Below, in pieces: positions 12,876 through 25,655 of a stretch of DNA of 64,000 bases (positions within the stretch are counted from its first letter, which is position 1; each line of letters begins with the position of its first letter). Source of the stretch: Augochlora pura (taxonomy: Eukaryota; Arthropoda; Insecta; Hymenoptera; Halictidae); contig NC_135773.1 in NCBI RefSeq assembly GCF_028453695.1, positions 22,369,782 to 22,433,781 on the forward strand. The letters are read 5' to 3'. Under the pieces are notes generated by a model. The model was not told the DNA's origin, made no database searches, and saw nothing but the letters and a program-made list of their open reading frames with translations. The position numbers were made by a program, and so were the translations under genes.

Positions 12876-13050
12876 TTATTATTATTATTATTATTATTAT
12901 TATCATTATTATCCTTTTTTCCTCCAGTATTACATCTGGGTTTAGATTCGGTTGACGGGCTTAGAGCCAAGTCTAACCGTTCTTTCAAACTATTGGGTGT
13001 TTTTTTTTATGTTTCTTGTTGTTATTATCATTATTATTATTATTATTATT
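12876..13050. repeat. (ATT)n microsatellites
   Basis: Two (ATT)n tracts, at about 12876-12905 and 13025-13050. Confidence 0.85.
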
Positions 13051-13093
13051 CCGATAGATTATATGCTAGCTTCATACAATGCCAAAAATTACT

Positions 13094-13370
13094 TAACACG
13101 TTGAATGCCACGGGGGTCACCGGTGACCGGTACTGAACTTGGCAGTGACGCCATGGCGGCCACCGGTGACCGGCGCGCTCAGATTGATGAAAATATATAT
13201 AATTCAAACAAATGACAATACTTATAATTTTTTTATTATTATCATCGTTGATGTAGTGGTGTGAGGAAATGAATGCCTTATAAAACATCTGAAAATAATT
13301 TTTAATTATTCGTTAATAGTAATTCCCGTCACGAGTCGGACTCGTCAAAGTACGACAGGGGGGGGGTTAA
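13094..13370. mobile_element. Chimeric TTAA element (families I and B)
   Basis: The left end is TTAACACGTTGAATGCCACG followed by two GGTCACCGGTGACC-type palindromes. The right end is of family B (GAGTCGGACTCGTC ... GGGTTAA at 13367-13370). The mismatched ends suggest recombination or two overlapping remnants. Confidence 0.55.
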
Positions 13371-14253
13371 ATGAATCGTATCTTCGAAAGGACGGAAGGA
13401 TTAATTGATAAACCGTTCGATGTATATCTACGTGTACAAACGACCGCGGGTCAAATGTCCCTTTTTGTCGAAACGGTGACTTCATAAATCAAGATTTATC
13501 GGCGTAGCCCCGCTTTTTCAAGACCATCGATTTTCTTCGACGTTTGCGACATCCATGTCGCCCCCCTCCCCGAACGCTTTCGAAATTAATACTCGGCCTC
13601 GCTGTGAAAATAATGTAATAATCGAAGCAACAAAGTGACGCGTGTCAATTGACCGATGCGAAAGGCTTGACACGATTAGACACGCGTGAAACGTATAGCG
13701 TGGGATTTTTGCGCAAGCGTTTATCATCGATTGCGAGTCAAAATATATAATTTCGATAACCGCGGACCGAGGATAATTGCGAAATAGACGGCGCGGCGTT
13801 TCTAATTGCATTGCCGGCACTTGGCGATCGCAGTTGCGAAGGTCGAAGGGCATAACCGGCTGAAAAGTATCTCCCCCTGGTCCTCGAATAAGGGCGCGCG
13901 AAGAGGACGGTGGCGCGATCGTCGTCGAGTCTTGCATTTTGCTAATAGCATTTTTTGTCGCACTTTTGCAAATAGCAAATCGTCGTCGCTATTAGTCGAG
14001 TGAACGAGCCGAAATTTCCTAGGTTCGCGCTCCTTGTCGCAGCGGCCGAAAAATAAAAGAAATAAAAGGGGAAAGGGTACGGTGAAAATAACAGAAAGAC
14101 GTATAGTTTAAAAAGAAAAAAGAGGTAAATTAAAAAAGAAAATAGAAAGAAGGAAGGAAGACGAGAGCTTTGCGTAGGCAGCAATGAAGCGGAGTGGGTC
14201 ACGTGCTCTTCCGCTTTGCGAAGGATAATTATGCCGAGCCGATTCCCTTCCCT

Positions 14254-14280
14254 TCTCTCTCTCTCTCTCTCTCTCTCTAG
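14254..14280. repeat. (CT)n microsatellite
   Basis: Uninterrupted CT repeat of about 26 bases. Confidence 0.9.
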
Positions 14281-15183
14281 ATTTTGGTCAGTTTGCAAAC
14301 ATTCTCGCGACGATTAGAGAAAGGAGATCGCGGCGCTGGGGAACAATGAAAATATTTGGCAACAATGCGCCGGCATTCTTCAGGGGATTACCTGGGTTGC
14401 ACAACTTCGCCGGACACCCGTGACCCTATTCAGGACCGTTGCTCTACAAACGAATTCGCTTCTGGCTTTCCACTGTTATGCAAATTCGGCCGCGTTATGC
14501 AATTGACATTGATTGGTGCCGGACCGTTGTTTAGAGGCACCTCCCCTTCCCGAACACGCTTTCTTTCCTTTCGCTCTCGCGCGTCGACCGACTGCCTTCA
14601 CCGATTCATCGCACCTGACCGGCTGACGTTGGCTTCGATCGTTTAGCATCGATGACTAGATTATATGGGAGTAGATTATATTTATATTATAAATTATATT
14701 ATATGGGATATATCCCATACGTGCCCATAATTATCAAAGTGGTCCAAGTCATATATTTCTTGTTTCGAGATATTTAACGAATTGCATTTGCATAAATTAA
14801 AATACATTTTCACATTATGCGATCTTTTTATTTAGAATTTTATCAGTCTCGAATAATGGAAATTTATTACGAATATGAAATTTCCTGTGAATTTCATACG
14901 AAAATGTTGTTTTTAAAGTTTGAGTTGGACCATTTTCAATCATAGTGACTATAAAGAAAATGGTACGTCAACGGGTTAAATATGCTTCAATCTCCGACTA
15001 TTTATTTCGAAATCATTTCTTGAATTTTAGTTGAAATTTGTTTATCTATTTATTTAGGATAATATTTAGTCGACTGCGTGTACTTCCGTCTCACGATTTG
15101 TTAAGGATCGCTAAGGGTTAACAATTAATTACTGCTCGAGTAAATTGGAAATTCCACGGCTCGCGGGGAATCAATTAACCCTC

Positions 15184-15222
15184 CCTCTCTCTCTCTCCCT
15201 CTCTCTCTCTCTCTCTCCTCGA
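15184..15222. repeat. (CT)n microsatellite
   Basis: CT repeat of about 38 bases with C interruptions. Confidence 0.9.
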
Positions 15223-15589
15223 AGTTTCCAAAGTTAAGATCGAATAGCTGCTCGACAATAGACTATCAATACTGTATCATGCTTCAATCACGGGTTGTCT
15301 GTTAAGCGAGATATCTAGAGAAGGGCGTTCAGCGATACTCCGGAATCGTCGATTGTTGACCGACGAGACCCACGCGCGCACACACTCACACACACATACA
15401 CACACACAGTCGCTAGAACGCCAATAACGCGAAAGGAAGCACCGTAATTGTTTCTCAAGTAATTGCACGCGAAGGGGATCGCATGGACAAGCGAGACGAG
15501 CATCCCCTCGTCGTTTATGCGCGTGTACTCTCTAACGGAGAGACCGAGACAGTGTCGGGACTCCCAGTGTCACGGTTCCGATGTGTACT

Positions 15590-15905
15590 TTAACCCTTTG
15601 CGCTCGAAGCCGTTTTAAATGTAAATCTATCGAATCATTTTTCTTGCTTACGGTATCTCCATATTATGCGAAATGATAAAACGATAAATATATGATGTAT
15701 TCATAGTGAATTATGAAATTGACTTTTGTCAGTAATTAATATAATAATTATGAAATTTAATAATTAAGAATTTTTATGATTTTTGAATAGGTTCACTTTG
15801 AACAATTTTTTCAATGTAAACTTTGTCAATGGAGAGATCATTTTAGAAGGTGATAGAATGATTTTAGTGGTGCCTTAGAGTCGCTGCTCGAGGGCAAAGG
15901 GTTAA
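15590..15905. mobile_element. TTAA element, family A
   Basis: Left TTAACCCTTTGCGCTCGAAG, right CTGCTCGAGGGCAAAGGGTTAA-type, 316 bp, TTAA on both sides. Confidence 0.8.
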
Positions 15906-16007
15906 CCCAGCGAAGGTCGCTGTCCTCCTTTCGACAAGTTTCATGCTGCATTAAAATACAATTGCATTATGGAATCGAATATTGGGACTCGTGAAATATT
16001 TAACCGG

Positions 16008-16508
16008 TTAACCCTTTGCACTCGAAGACATTTCAACTGGAAATTTATAATAATTCTTCTGGCTTCTAGTATCTCCATTTTATATAACAAAATTCACTCT
16101 ATAAATATAAAATTGAGTCTCGTGACCCATATAACAGTTACAAAAATATAACAGCTGTAACAATAATTTTGAAACGTGTTCCGACAATTTTTAGCCATAA
16201 TCGTTTCGAGTATGTCGCGTATAATCATTTTGACAATAGTTCTAAAATGATCCTAAATCATATGAAATATACTAATATATCACCGCAAGCATTTTGACCT
16301 AAATCGCGGTAGAATTACATTTATTATAAAATATAAAATTGTCATTTATTTATGACGTGTATACACGTCGTACACAGCTAAAAGGTAAACAGCTGTTAAA
16401 AACTTTTTAAATACAATAATTTTAAAATATAAAAGATAGAAAAATGATTTTTAAACGTGGCACGATCATTTTTAGCGACGGCTTCGAATCGCCAGACGAA
16501 CGGGTTAA
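16008..16508. mobile_element. Probable TTAA element, family A, enlarged
   Basis: Left TTAACCCTTTGCACTCGAAG is clear. The proposed right end (GGCTTCGAATCG ... CGGGTTAA) is altered, so the extent is uncertain. Confidence 0.45.
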
Positions 16509-17184
16509 AAGTGCGGCGCAGAGACAATAGGGGAGGGGGGAGGGGGGCCAAACGTTGTCCAGGTCCACGTGGAGAAGTGCCACTAGCATTCGCGAGTTCC
16601 GATTGTGCGAAACGGGGCGCATGTGGTATACCCGGTCTACCGTGGCCGCGATAACGTCTCGGCTCTCGCACAATGCTCAATGGAAGAAAACCAAAAGCGC
16701 GCGCGATTGCTATTGTAAACGGCCGACACGGGGGAACGTTGTTCTCGCGCGCGGTTATCTATCGGTGTCGGCGATGGGAAAACGCGAACGCGAACGCGCG
16801 ACCTTCGCGGACCGTGATCCAGCGATCGATCCTGTCGCCGGGAACTTTGGAGAGACACCCGACCCCGAGAGACACGTTTCCACCCTTTCGATTGTTTTCG
16901 AATCGTTTCGCTTATTGCATGCGAAACCGTGACATTCGATGAACGAGGCATAATTGGACCGTTTATTTTGAAAGTGGTGCATGTCGATTTTCTCTTGTTT
17001 CGAGAAAATTAAAGGTTAGCATATCTGTTAATTAAAAAATTTAGGTAAATTATATGAAGTCGGGCAATGTTTCTACTGTTTTATCAATATGCAATTTGAT
17101 TATGTAAATTTGTTTTAGACGTATTTTACTAAACTGATGTATACTTACGGTTCAATTGATGGAATTAGAACCGACTTACGTTGC

Positions 17185-17734
17185 TTAACCCTTTGTACTA
17201 TAATAACGAGTCAGACTCGTCGCGATGATTTTTATGCACGATTTCTTGGGTAATTATTTCTCGTATTAATTGCTTGGAAAAATATTTATTCCGTTTGTCT
17301 AAGTTTAGTTGAATGGTTAACCCATTCGCTGCCAAGGACGAGTATACTCGTCTTTGGCAGGGTGTCACGCATTGCCAGGACGAGTATACTCGTCCTACTT
17401 TAAATATATTATAACACGCAGGCTTTTGAATTAGCAAATTTTTTGTGGCCACGGACATAAATATAAATATGTAAAAAACTTGAAAAAATACTAGAAATAA
17501 AATTTTTTACAAAAGTAATACTTTATCTCTTATAGAGAATGATAAAATATAAATGATGAAATATAAATGGCAATGGGAATGACTTCGTATGATTTAGGCT
17601 TGGCAGCGAATGGGTTAAATACTGATGAGAAGAGGACAGAATTATATTACAATTTTATGACATTTATACTTAACACGATATCAATAGAAATCTCTGTGAC
17701 GTGTCAGATTCGTCGAAACACGACAAGGGGTTAA
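17185..17734. mobile_element. TTAA element, family B, carrying a nested element
   Basis: Left TTAACCCTTTGTACTATAAT with subterminal GAGTCAGACTCGTC. Right GTCAGATTCGTCG ... GACAAGGGGTTAA. The 550 bp include a 302-bp family C insertion. Confidence 0.8.
17317..17618. mobile_element. TTAA element, family C, nested in family B
   Basis: Perfect 20-bp ends (TTAACCCATTCGCTGCCAAG including the TTAA) and two subterminal palindromes ACGAGTATACTCGT. 302 bp, noncoding. It interrupts the family B copy, so it inserted later. Confidence 0.88.
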
Positions 17735-18605
17735 AATAATTGCTGCCCCGTCGAGGAGGTGTGTTCCAATCGTTGCATTTTTATCAAAGATACGCAGTTT
17801 TGTATGCTCGCTTAAAAATCCGATATTTCATGTGCCACCAACCGAAAATACTGCGAGAGTTCTTTTCGTCGGATTTACGTCCGCGGTTATTATTGAAAAA
17901 CGGCGCGTCGAGTCGTTCGATTTTCAAGCGCGATAATTCGTTTCTCCTTAAAAGACACTCGATCTCGCGACAGATGGAGGGAAAACGGTTGATACAATTA
18001 ACGAGCTTGTAACGGCGACTATTGCTTGGACAAGGAAATATCGATCGGTAAACTGTCGATGGGGAGAGAACGGCTGCGGCAGCCGATTCCACTCTCATAA
18101 AAGCCGATTATTTATTCAAGTCGACGAACACTCGACGTTCCACATTTAGAGTATCCCGTCTGCTCTCTCGGGTGACTAGTAGTGAATGACTTCCGTTGGT
18201 TGCGTGAACGGGGCGTTTCACTTTAATCTCCGTGACACCCGATGTCGGCGCATCGGCTCTCCTTTCGAAAATCAAGGAGAACCCTTTGCCCGCGCCGTCA
18301 CTGTGACGAAAACATTCCAACGGGGATCTATGAAGAGGTTTGCGCCCCCGTCGTTCGACCGTCGAACGTACTTGTAAATTAACACCGCGGCTATTTCGAT
18401 GCCGATCGCCGGCTGGGCGAAATCCTTTCATCTTGAACCGACGCGTTAAACGTAAGCCAATTGACATTTTTAACTGTTTCACTGTTATTTTATGCTATTG
18501 ATCCTTTGCACTCGAAACCGAATTGAAATTGAAATCAATTGCAAATCTAAAATCATTTTTCTGGTTTCTAGTGTTTCCATTTTATTATTCAATATTTAAA
18601 AAATT

Positions 18606-18977
18606 CTTTTTAATGCTTTCGCTTTAATTTCTAATTTTTTAAAGCTTTCGCTGAAATTTCTAATTTTTTAAAGCTTTCGCTGAAATTTCTAATTTTTTAA
18701 AGCTTTCGCTGAAAATTTTTAATTTTTCGAAACTTTCCCTGAAATTTTTAATTTCTTAAAGCTTTCGCTGAAATTTTTAATTTTTTAAAGCTTTTGCTGA
18801 AATTTCTAATTTTTTAAAGCTTTCGCTGAAATTTCTAATTTTTTAAAGCTCTCGCTGAAATTTCTAATTTTTTAAAGCTTTCGCTGAAATTTTTAATTTC
18901 TTAAAGCTTTCGCTGAAAATTTTAATTTCTTAAAGCTTTCGCTGAAATTTTTAATTTCTTAAAGCTTTCGCTGAAAT
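18606..18977. repeat. Minisatellite, 29-bp unit
   Basis: About 13 copies of a unit containing TTTTTTAAAGCTTTCGCTGA, which includes the palindrome AAAGCTTT. Confidence 0.9.
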
Positions 18978-19027
18978 TTACTTGAACAACTTTAAAAAGA
19001 TGAAACTTCGCTATTACTTAAACTAGA

Positions 19028-19127
19028 NNNNNNNNNNNNNNNNNNNNNNNNNNNNNNNNNNNNNNNNNNNNNNNNNNNNNNNNNNNNNNNNNNNNNNNNN
19101 NNNNNNNNNNNNNNNNNNNNNNNNNNN
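19028..19127. other. Assembly gap (100 N)
   Basis: Exactly 100 N, just after the 29-bp minisatellite, which probably broke the assembly. Confidence 0.99.
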
Positions 19128-20299
19128 TTTCAATGCTTGCCTTAATTGCCAAGGTATTTATTAAATTATTCAAGCACAACTTTTTAAGAAATGCTTGTCG
19201 CTTTGAAACGTTCTCTTGAAATGGCACAAGAAGTGGAATCAAAATATGGTAAAATTACTAAGATATAGAAAAACTATGTGAAACTAGTTATTATTGTCAA
19301 ACATACTCAAATCAGCCCGCGATGCAGGTTGGGCAGTGTTTCAATGTTTATTATACTATAGTAAATTATATAAAATAAAATATTTATCTTTTTACAAATA
19401 TATACTTATTATAAATATACTCTTATTATAATACTTTATTTAGAACAAATTCAATTATTCAAGCACAACTTTTTAAGAAATGCTTGTCGCTTTGAAACGT
19501 TCTCTTGAAATGGCACAAGAAATCGAATCAAAATATGGTAAAATTACTAACATAAATAGAAAAACTACGTCAAACTAGTTGTTGCGTACTGTACAAAATC
19601 ATATAAAATCAAATTGTAGAAGACACAAGGTGAGTAATTACGTGGGCTGCTTCTTTGGCAAAGATCTTTATTCGACTGCCTCTTTCTCTTCGAAAAAGGG
19701 CCTCCTCCCCTCGACGAACCATCTCATCACCCAAACAGAGACGACCTCCTTATGTCGGAGACATAAACAGTGCGCCGCCTGACCGGCGACCATCTCAGAG
19801 ATCGCTTACAAAATATTGATTTTCTTACAAATATAAATATATCATCATTATAATACGTTACTTGGTTCCAATATTATACTAAATAGTAGAACTGAGTAGT
19901 TGGTAGCTAACGTCCAAAATGGTTCGGAGTGCAAAGGGTTAATCCTAGAACGTCTCAGTGTTGTTGTGGGAACCTGGCAACATTTTCAAACGGTGTCCGC
20001 AAACGTGTAAATAAATACTCATGATTTATTTCAATAAATATTCTCCCGGGCTTACAAACGTGCAAATAAATACTAAAATGTTGCAAGTACTCAAAACGGT
20101 TAAAACCGAAGGAACAACGTCCCGCAACGAGAAGTGAAAGCGAAGAGAAGAGTTGGCGCGTTTCCTGGCAAACCGTAAACGCGTCTATTCATATACATAA
20201 TTGTCTTAACCGTGACTGTAAATGTCACTCTTCGACTGCGTTAACTATGACTGTAAATTTCGCTCTCGAACCGCGTTAACCGTGAACGTCGTTCCCGAA

Positions 20300-20650
20300 G
20301 CGAATAAACGCGCGCAGGCCTGATCGAGGAGCGGCGAGAGGTCTCTCGCTACGGGCCGCGTGATAAGCAACGATACCTCCCTGGCGAGGGCCGAGAGCCG
20401 CCGAAGGGATCGTTTTGCCGGGGCTCCCACGAGAACGGAGCCGGGAAGAACCGGGCAGGGACCGCGTGCCGATAGGAGAACCGATTGGTTAATTAATTAC
20501 GGACCACGGGGACGCTCGGTTTTATTGGCGGCCCGTTATCTCTTTCCAGCGTTCGGTGTCGTTTTGGTTCGGCCGGGACGCGAGGCGCGAGACGGGGCTC
20601 TCTCAAGGGTATCGGGTTCCCTTCCAAGGCTAATTTTCAATTCGCATTAA
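20300..20650. other. CpG-rich single-copy block, no gene recognised
   Basis: GC-rich DNA with no protein-like ORF and no repeat end. A (TTCN)n pyrimidine-rich stretch follows at about 20720-20815. Confidence 0.4.
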
Positions 20651-20812
20651 TACTTGTTTCCGTGGGCGTGCGTCTGGTCTCGGTTAAATCGGGATTCATG
20701 AATTCCGTGACATCTCTCTTTCATCCTTCCATTCTTAATTCTTTCATTCTTCCATTCTTCGTTCTTTCGTTCTTCCATTCTTCGTTCTTTCGTTCTACCA
20801 TTCTTTCATTCT

Positions 20813-21110
20813 TAACCCGTTGCACTCGAAGCCATTTTAACAGTGAATCTAAAGTAATTTTTCCGGTGTGCAGTATTTCGATTTTAACCCTTTGCCGGCG
20901 ACGAGCTTTTCGACAGGGTGAGGTAGCAGGACGAGGCGATTTTCGCAGGTGTGACGAGTGTCTTGTACACAAATTCATTTAATTCATATGTAATGCAAAT
21001 ATAACTTATATGATTTATATAGAATTGTATACAATGATATAATTCATATACGATTATCTTGATTGAAATTTTATATAGTATTTAACATTATAGTATTAAC
21101 ACTTTACCGT
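20813..21110. mobile_element. Cluster of three TTAA element left ends
   Basis: TTAACCCGTTGCACTCGAAG (20813), TTAACCCTTTGCCGGCGACG (about 20884) and TTAACACTTTACCGTCGTAA (21096) follow one another without clear partners. They look like broken copies. Confidence 0.5.
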
Positions 21111-21545
21111 CGTAACTTTACGGTCGTAAAAATTTAGCTCAACGTTAAATGATCATTTCTGTTTCGATTTTATTTATTTTATTAATCGCGGTTCGATACG
21201 TAATATTTAGCAAATTCTACAGTAACATTGAAACTTTTGGCAGAACAATCTAACACATTTATCTTAATAATTGATACTAAATTATCGCTTACCGCGACAA
21301 CCGATTTATTAGCTACCAAACAAGGAGAGAAGCCGATTATTATCGATTATAGGCTAAAAAATGTCCATCAAGCGGTTTCATAAGCTCGACGCTGCGATCC
21401 AAAAGTTTCTACATAAAATAAAAAGAGTACCGTCGATTGAAACAACTCGACCATACGGTTCTCAAGCGGAGAACGAGTACACAACTGTGTTCGCAACGAC
21501 AGTAACCAACTGGCCCGAAAATCCTGCTAAACCCGAGGACGACTG

Positions 21546-21549
21546 GCTC

Positions 21550-21607
<58 letters not shown>
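21546..21607. repeat. (CT)n microsatellite
   Basis: CT repeat of about 60 bases with TTT interruptions. Confidence 0.95.
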
Positions 21608-21789
21608 GGAGTCAGCGTATAAGCTTCCCGAGGATCTTCGCGCGCCGGAGGAAGTTCGCTTTAGTTCCCTTGGAAGGAGGCGCGGGGTGTTATCTAAACG
21701 GTCGCAGCCCGTGTCTCGTGAAACTCGTAATAATAGAGCGGGAAATCGAGGGGGTAGCGCGCGGGCGAGTCGATCCAAGGGAAAGAGAA

Positions 21790-22327
21790 ACGCGGAGAGT
21801 GGAGGAGAAGAGAAAAGAAGAGAAGAGAGGATAGAAGAAAGGATAGAAGAGAAGAGAAGATGACAGGATAGAAGAGAAAAGAAGAGAAGAGAAGATAGAA
21901 GAGAGTAGAGAAAAGAAGAGAAGAGAAGATAGAAGAGAGTAGAGAAAAGAAGTGAGAGGGGATAGAAGAGAGAAGAGAAAAGAAGAGAGAGGGGATAGAA
22001 GAGAGAAGAGAAGAGAAGAGAAGAGAAGATGAGAGAAGAGTGAGGGGATAGAAGAGAGAAGAGAAGAGGAGATGAGATGAGAGATGAGAAGAGAAGAGAA
22101 GGGGAGATGAGATGAGATGAGATTAGATGAGAGAAGAGAAGAGGAGATGAGATGAGATTAGATGAGAGAAGAGAAGAGGAGATGAGATGAGATGAGAGAA
22201 GAGAAGAGAAAAGGAGATGAGATAAGAGAAGAGAAGAGAAAAGGAGATGAGATGAGAGAAGAGAAGAGGAGCGAGATGAGAGAGGATAGAGGATAGGAAA
22301 GGAGAAAAGCGGAGAGGGAAAAGCGCA
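21790..22327. repeat. Long purine-only (GAGAA)n / (GATGA)n tract
   Basis: More than 500 bases almost wholly A and G on the plus strand, built from GAAGAGAAGA and GATGAGATGA variants. Confidence 0.95.
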
Positions 22328-22463
22328 GAGGTTTTCAGCTGTCTAGAGTCGGCCCGGCAGAAGTAACACGGCGCGTGGCACCGCCACGCAAGCTATTCTT
22401 GGCCCGGATTTCTGCGGAGGCTTCTTTTTGGCCACGGCGGGGGAACAAAAGATCCAGTTCGGA

Positions 22464-22486
22464 TCGCGCGCGCGCGCGCGCGCGCG
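22464..22486. repeat. (CG)n dinucleotide run
   Basis: About 11 CG dinucleotides flanked by GGAT and GGATC, in a CpG-rich block (22330-23050) with no recognised gene. Confidence 0.9.
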
Positions 22487-23079
22487 GATCCCTCGCGGAT
22501 CCAAAGGACACCGTGGAGGACCGGTTGATTTATTTTTCCGCGGGCGGGCCCCACGCGGGAATGTTGAATGGTCCTGGAATCCCGGCGATGTGCTCGACTA
22601 CAACGACGCTCGACGCCTCGAAATAGATCCGACGAAAAGGGGGGTAGGGTTACGCCGATGATTTATGGTCGCGCATCGACGCTGGACGCGCCGTGGAAGG
22701 ACACATTGTATTTATTCATAGTCGACCGAGAGTGAAAGAGAGAGAGAGAGAGGGAGCGGTCCGGATTCAAGGCCTCGAATTAATGATACGCGCGCCGCGG
22801 ATTACGATTATGCACGGGGAAGACGTCGCGTCGCGACGCGGGCCCAGAGAGGTGTGCCGAGAATATCTATACAATGCGCGCACGGTGTGGGAGTTTGCCG
22901 GGAAATAACGAATGGCGCTTCGCGAGATCGATCGCCAGAAAATCGGTCGGCGAGTTTGAACAAATTGCCGAACGATTGGACACGTATATATGCTCGGTTT
23001 CATAGTGTGTCGCAACATGGAGCGGATTTGTCTCGCGTTTGGTAATATGTTCAATCGTTCTCCTGGTACTTCAGCAATT

Positions 23080-23219
23080 TTAACCCCTTGCACTTTGACA
23101 CGTCCGCCGCCGACAATTAGACACTAAAATGCCCTCATAATTAAATCAATTTAATTAATTAAAATAAAACTAAAAAGTTCACATTTAGCATCCACTTCCA
23201 AAGGGTTGATATATTAAAT
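23080..23219. mobile_element. Short TTAA element
   Basis: Left TTAACCCCTTGCACTTTGAC, right CCACTTCCAAAGGGTTGA. Only 140 bp; the right TTAA has decayed to TTGA. Confidence 0.6.
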
Positions 23220-23304
23220 TCACTTAGCTTACTTCTACCACCGTATCATGAGAAAACACGATTGCTCTCATAATTAATTTTACGCAATGTTAAACATCGT
23301 CCGA

Positions 23305-23523
23305 TTAACCCCTTGCAGTATAATAACGAGCCAGAGACTCGCGATAAACTTTCCACGCAAGATCTCGTTTCTTCTAAATTGAGAATAAAATTGAATTTTT
23401 TTATTATTAAAGTCTAGAAACGGAAATAAATAAATACATATATAACGTATGCTATATAATAATATAAATGTTTATAAAAGTTGGTAGGTAACGTCCATGA
23501 TGACGCGTAGTGCAAAGGGTTAA
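23305..23523. mobile_element. TTAA element, family B
   Basis: Left TTAACCCCTTGCAGTATAAT with subterminal ACGAGCCAGAGACTCG, right GACGCGTAGTGCAAAGGGTTAA-type. 219 bp, TTAA on both sides. Confidence 0.8.
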
Positions 23524-24055
23524 ACGCTCAAGCGGGTATAAGCACAAAATAAATATAAAATTTCGTTCTAATTATAAATTTCTTCTAAGAAATTAGTGCG
23601 GTCGAAAAAATTCTAATCAAAGTAATAATTCTAAGGAAAATGGTACGCAAAGGGTTAAGGGTCCTTCGAAACGCGAGAGACGGTGAACGAAGAGGAAGAG
23701 AAACCCGTAACCCTGGATCGTGACTTAAATCGAGTTCTGGTCATTACCCGGCGGAGCCGAAATGCATCGCGTGACTCGAGGATCCCGGGATAAGCGTGCC
23801 CTCGGCATCGAATCATCCTGCCGCCTGTCGATTCATAATTCCACGAGGATTTATAGCCGGGGATGTCTCTCCGCTTCCGACCGCGTTGCTTCTTTTTTCG
23901 TCGGCGCTCGCAGCCGTCGCCGTGCCAAGGAGAAGACCGAGTCCTCGACGAGTTTCGAGTGAATATAAGAGAGCCGATTTAATTGCTTGCAGAGGGAGAG
24001 GTCGCGTTTCGAGTGCCGCGCGAACGAAAAGTATTCCGCGAGTGTCCAAAGCGTC

Positions 24056-24057
<2 letters not shown>

Positions 24058-24096
<39 letters not shown>
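24058..24096. repeat. (GA)n microsatellite
   Basis: Uninterrupted GA repeat of about 38 bases. Confidence 0.95.
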
Positions 24097-24103
<7 letters not shown>

Positions 24104-24298
24104 CCGCGATGATTGTTCATTCACGCGAATGGAAATATTGTCCGCCGCGGACGGCACTCCAGATGCAAATCGTTCTTAGGCTGCGCGATGCGCAACGAGA
24201 ATGCTTTCGAGATTTTCTTGGCGACGATTTAATTATCCGCTCGGAATGCCTCTTCTTTGTAGAAAATTTTTAAGTTTTGGCATTTGAATAGGAGTAAT

Positions 24299-25030
24299 TT
24301 AACCTATTGCATTCGTGTCACTACTTCCGAGACGCTATTAAAAATTGCAATAGCACGTCCCTTTGTATTTTTGATTAAATCGAATTTATATGTAATTTTG
24401 TATTTCATATTTTCATAATTTATATTTCATAATTGTGTTACACGAATTAATTAACATCAGTGCGTATTGATTCATAGGAGGATTAGTTAACCCTTTGCTG
24501 TACTACTTTCTTCGTAGTTACAAGAATGAGCACTCTTTCCACTAATAACTCCTAAATATTAATATTAATAAATTAGTAAGTAATAATTTCTTAAATATTA
24601 ATACAGTATGGGCACTTTTTTTTATTGTAACAATTTCCTAAATAATTACAGTGTGAGCACTCTTTCTATTGTAATAATTTCCTAAATAATTGCAGCGTGA
24701 GCACTTTTGCTACTGTAATAATAATTTCTCCGTTACATAAATGATTAAATATCGACGACAAGAGGACAAAATTCTATTCTCGGCTTAAAAGAACGGAATA
24801 ACATTTATACGAAAATTAATTAATACGAAAAATCGAGGTTCTATTGTAAATACATTCTAATTATTCTTATATGGCAACGTATAATATGGTAGAAATTATT
24901 ATATTAATAGTAGTAATTATTATAGTAGTAAAAAATAACTACTAAGTTGTAAAAAATAACTACTATTATAGTAGTAATTATTATAATTAAATCATTATTA
25001 AGTTAATAGTAATTATATAGTTAAATTCAA
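24299..25030. mobile_element. Two TTAA left ends and AT-rich debris
   Basis: TTAACCTATTGCATTCGTGT (24299) and TTAACCCTTTGCTGTACTAC (24487) are left ends without clear partners. An AT-rich stretch follows with a thrice-repeated 'GTGAGCACT...TAATAATTTCCTAA' motif. Confidence 0.45.
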
Positions 25031-25655
25031 CTACTCGAATTTTGTTCGATCAGTGAATGCACTTCCGAGAGTAAAAATACGCGTCCCGGTGAAAAAGATC
25101 GCCGCGATGTCTAGAAAATCTGCAAGCTGTCGCAAATTATTCGGAAAATAAAATCGAACGCCTATTTCATTTTAAATAGAAAATCGCGCTTATCCAACGA
25201 TTGTTTCTTCCCGGCTGCGGTGTCGCGAAGGAACGCGATAAATGGACAGCATTTGGAAAAACGAGGAGAGTTTGAGAGATGTGGAAGAAGAAAAAAAAGG
25301 AACGGCGTCGGGAGGCGGTGAAATATGGCGGACAAATTGGTCGGTTGCTTTAGACGGCCACAGTTGGGATACAGATATTCATAGCCACTTGACCCGAATG
25401 CGAGAGGGAAAAGCAGGGAGGACGGGGAACGGCGGCCTAATAAAACGTAAACTACGGGGTGTAAGCTGCATTTCATTACTCCGCCCGGTAGCGCGGGCCC
25501 GTGCATTTCCTCTCTTTTTCGATTGATACGTCTTCCTCCGCAGTTCCCCGCGAAACTCTTTTTCCCCCTAGGGAGTTTCCTTTTTTCGCGGTGAATCGTG
25601 ACGCAAATCGTCGCAATTTCACCACCGGAAATAGCGCACCCCCGAACACTATTTT

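Larger units (their letters stand above)
18495..19942. mobile_element. Composite family A region with minisatellite and gap inside
   Basis: A family A left end (CCTTTGCACTCGAAACCG, near 18501) and a right end (GGTTCGGAGTGCAAAGGGTTAA-type, to 19942) bracket a 29-bp minisatellite, a gap and two copies of a dispersed segment (about 19168-19290 and 19459-19580) that also occurs near 6640. Whether this is one expanded element or several is not clear. Confidence 0.45.

Noticed and set aside
25242..25526. 94-codon plus-strand ORF beginning MDSIWKNEESL with a fair ATG context
   Set aside because: No compatible donor site to link it in phase 0 to exon 1, no known motif, and an equally long antisense ORF. 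Not convincing as the missing first coding exon.
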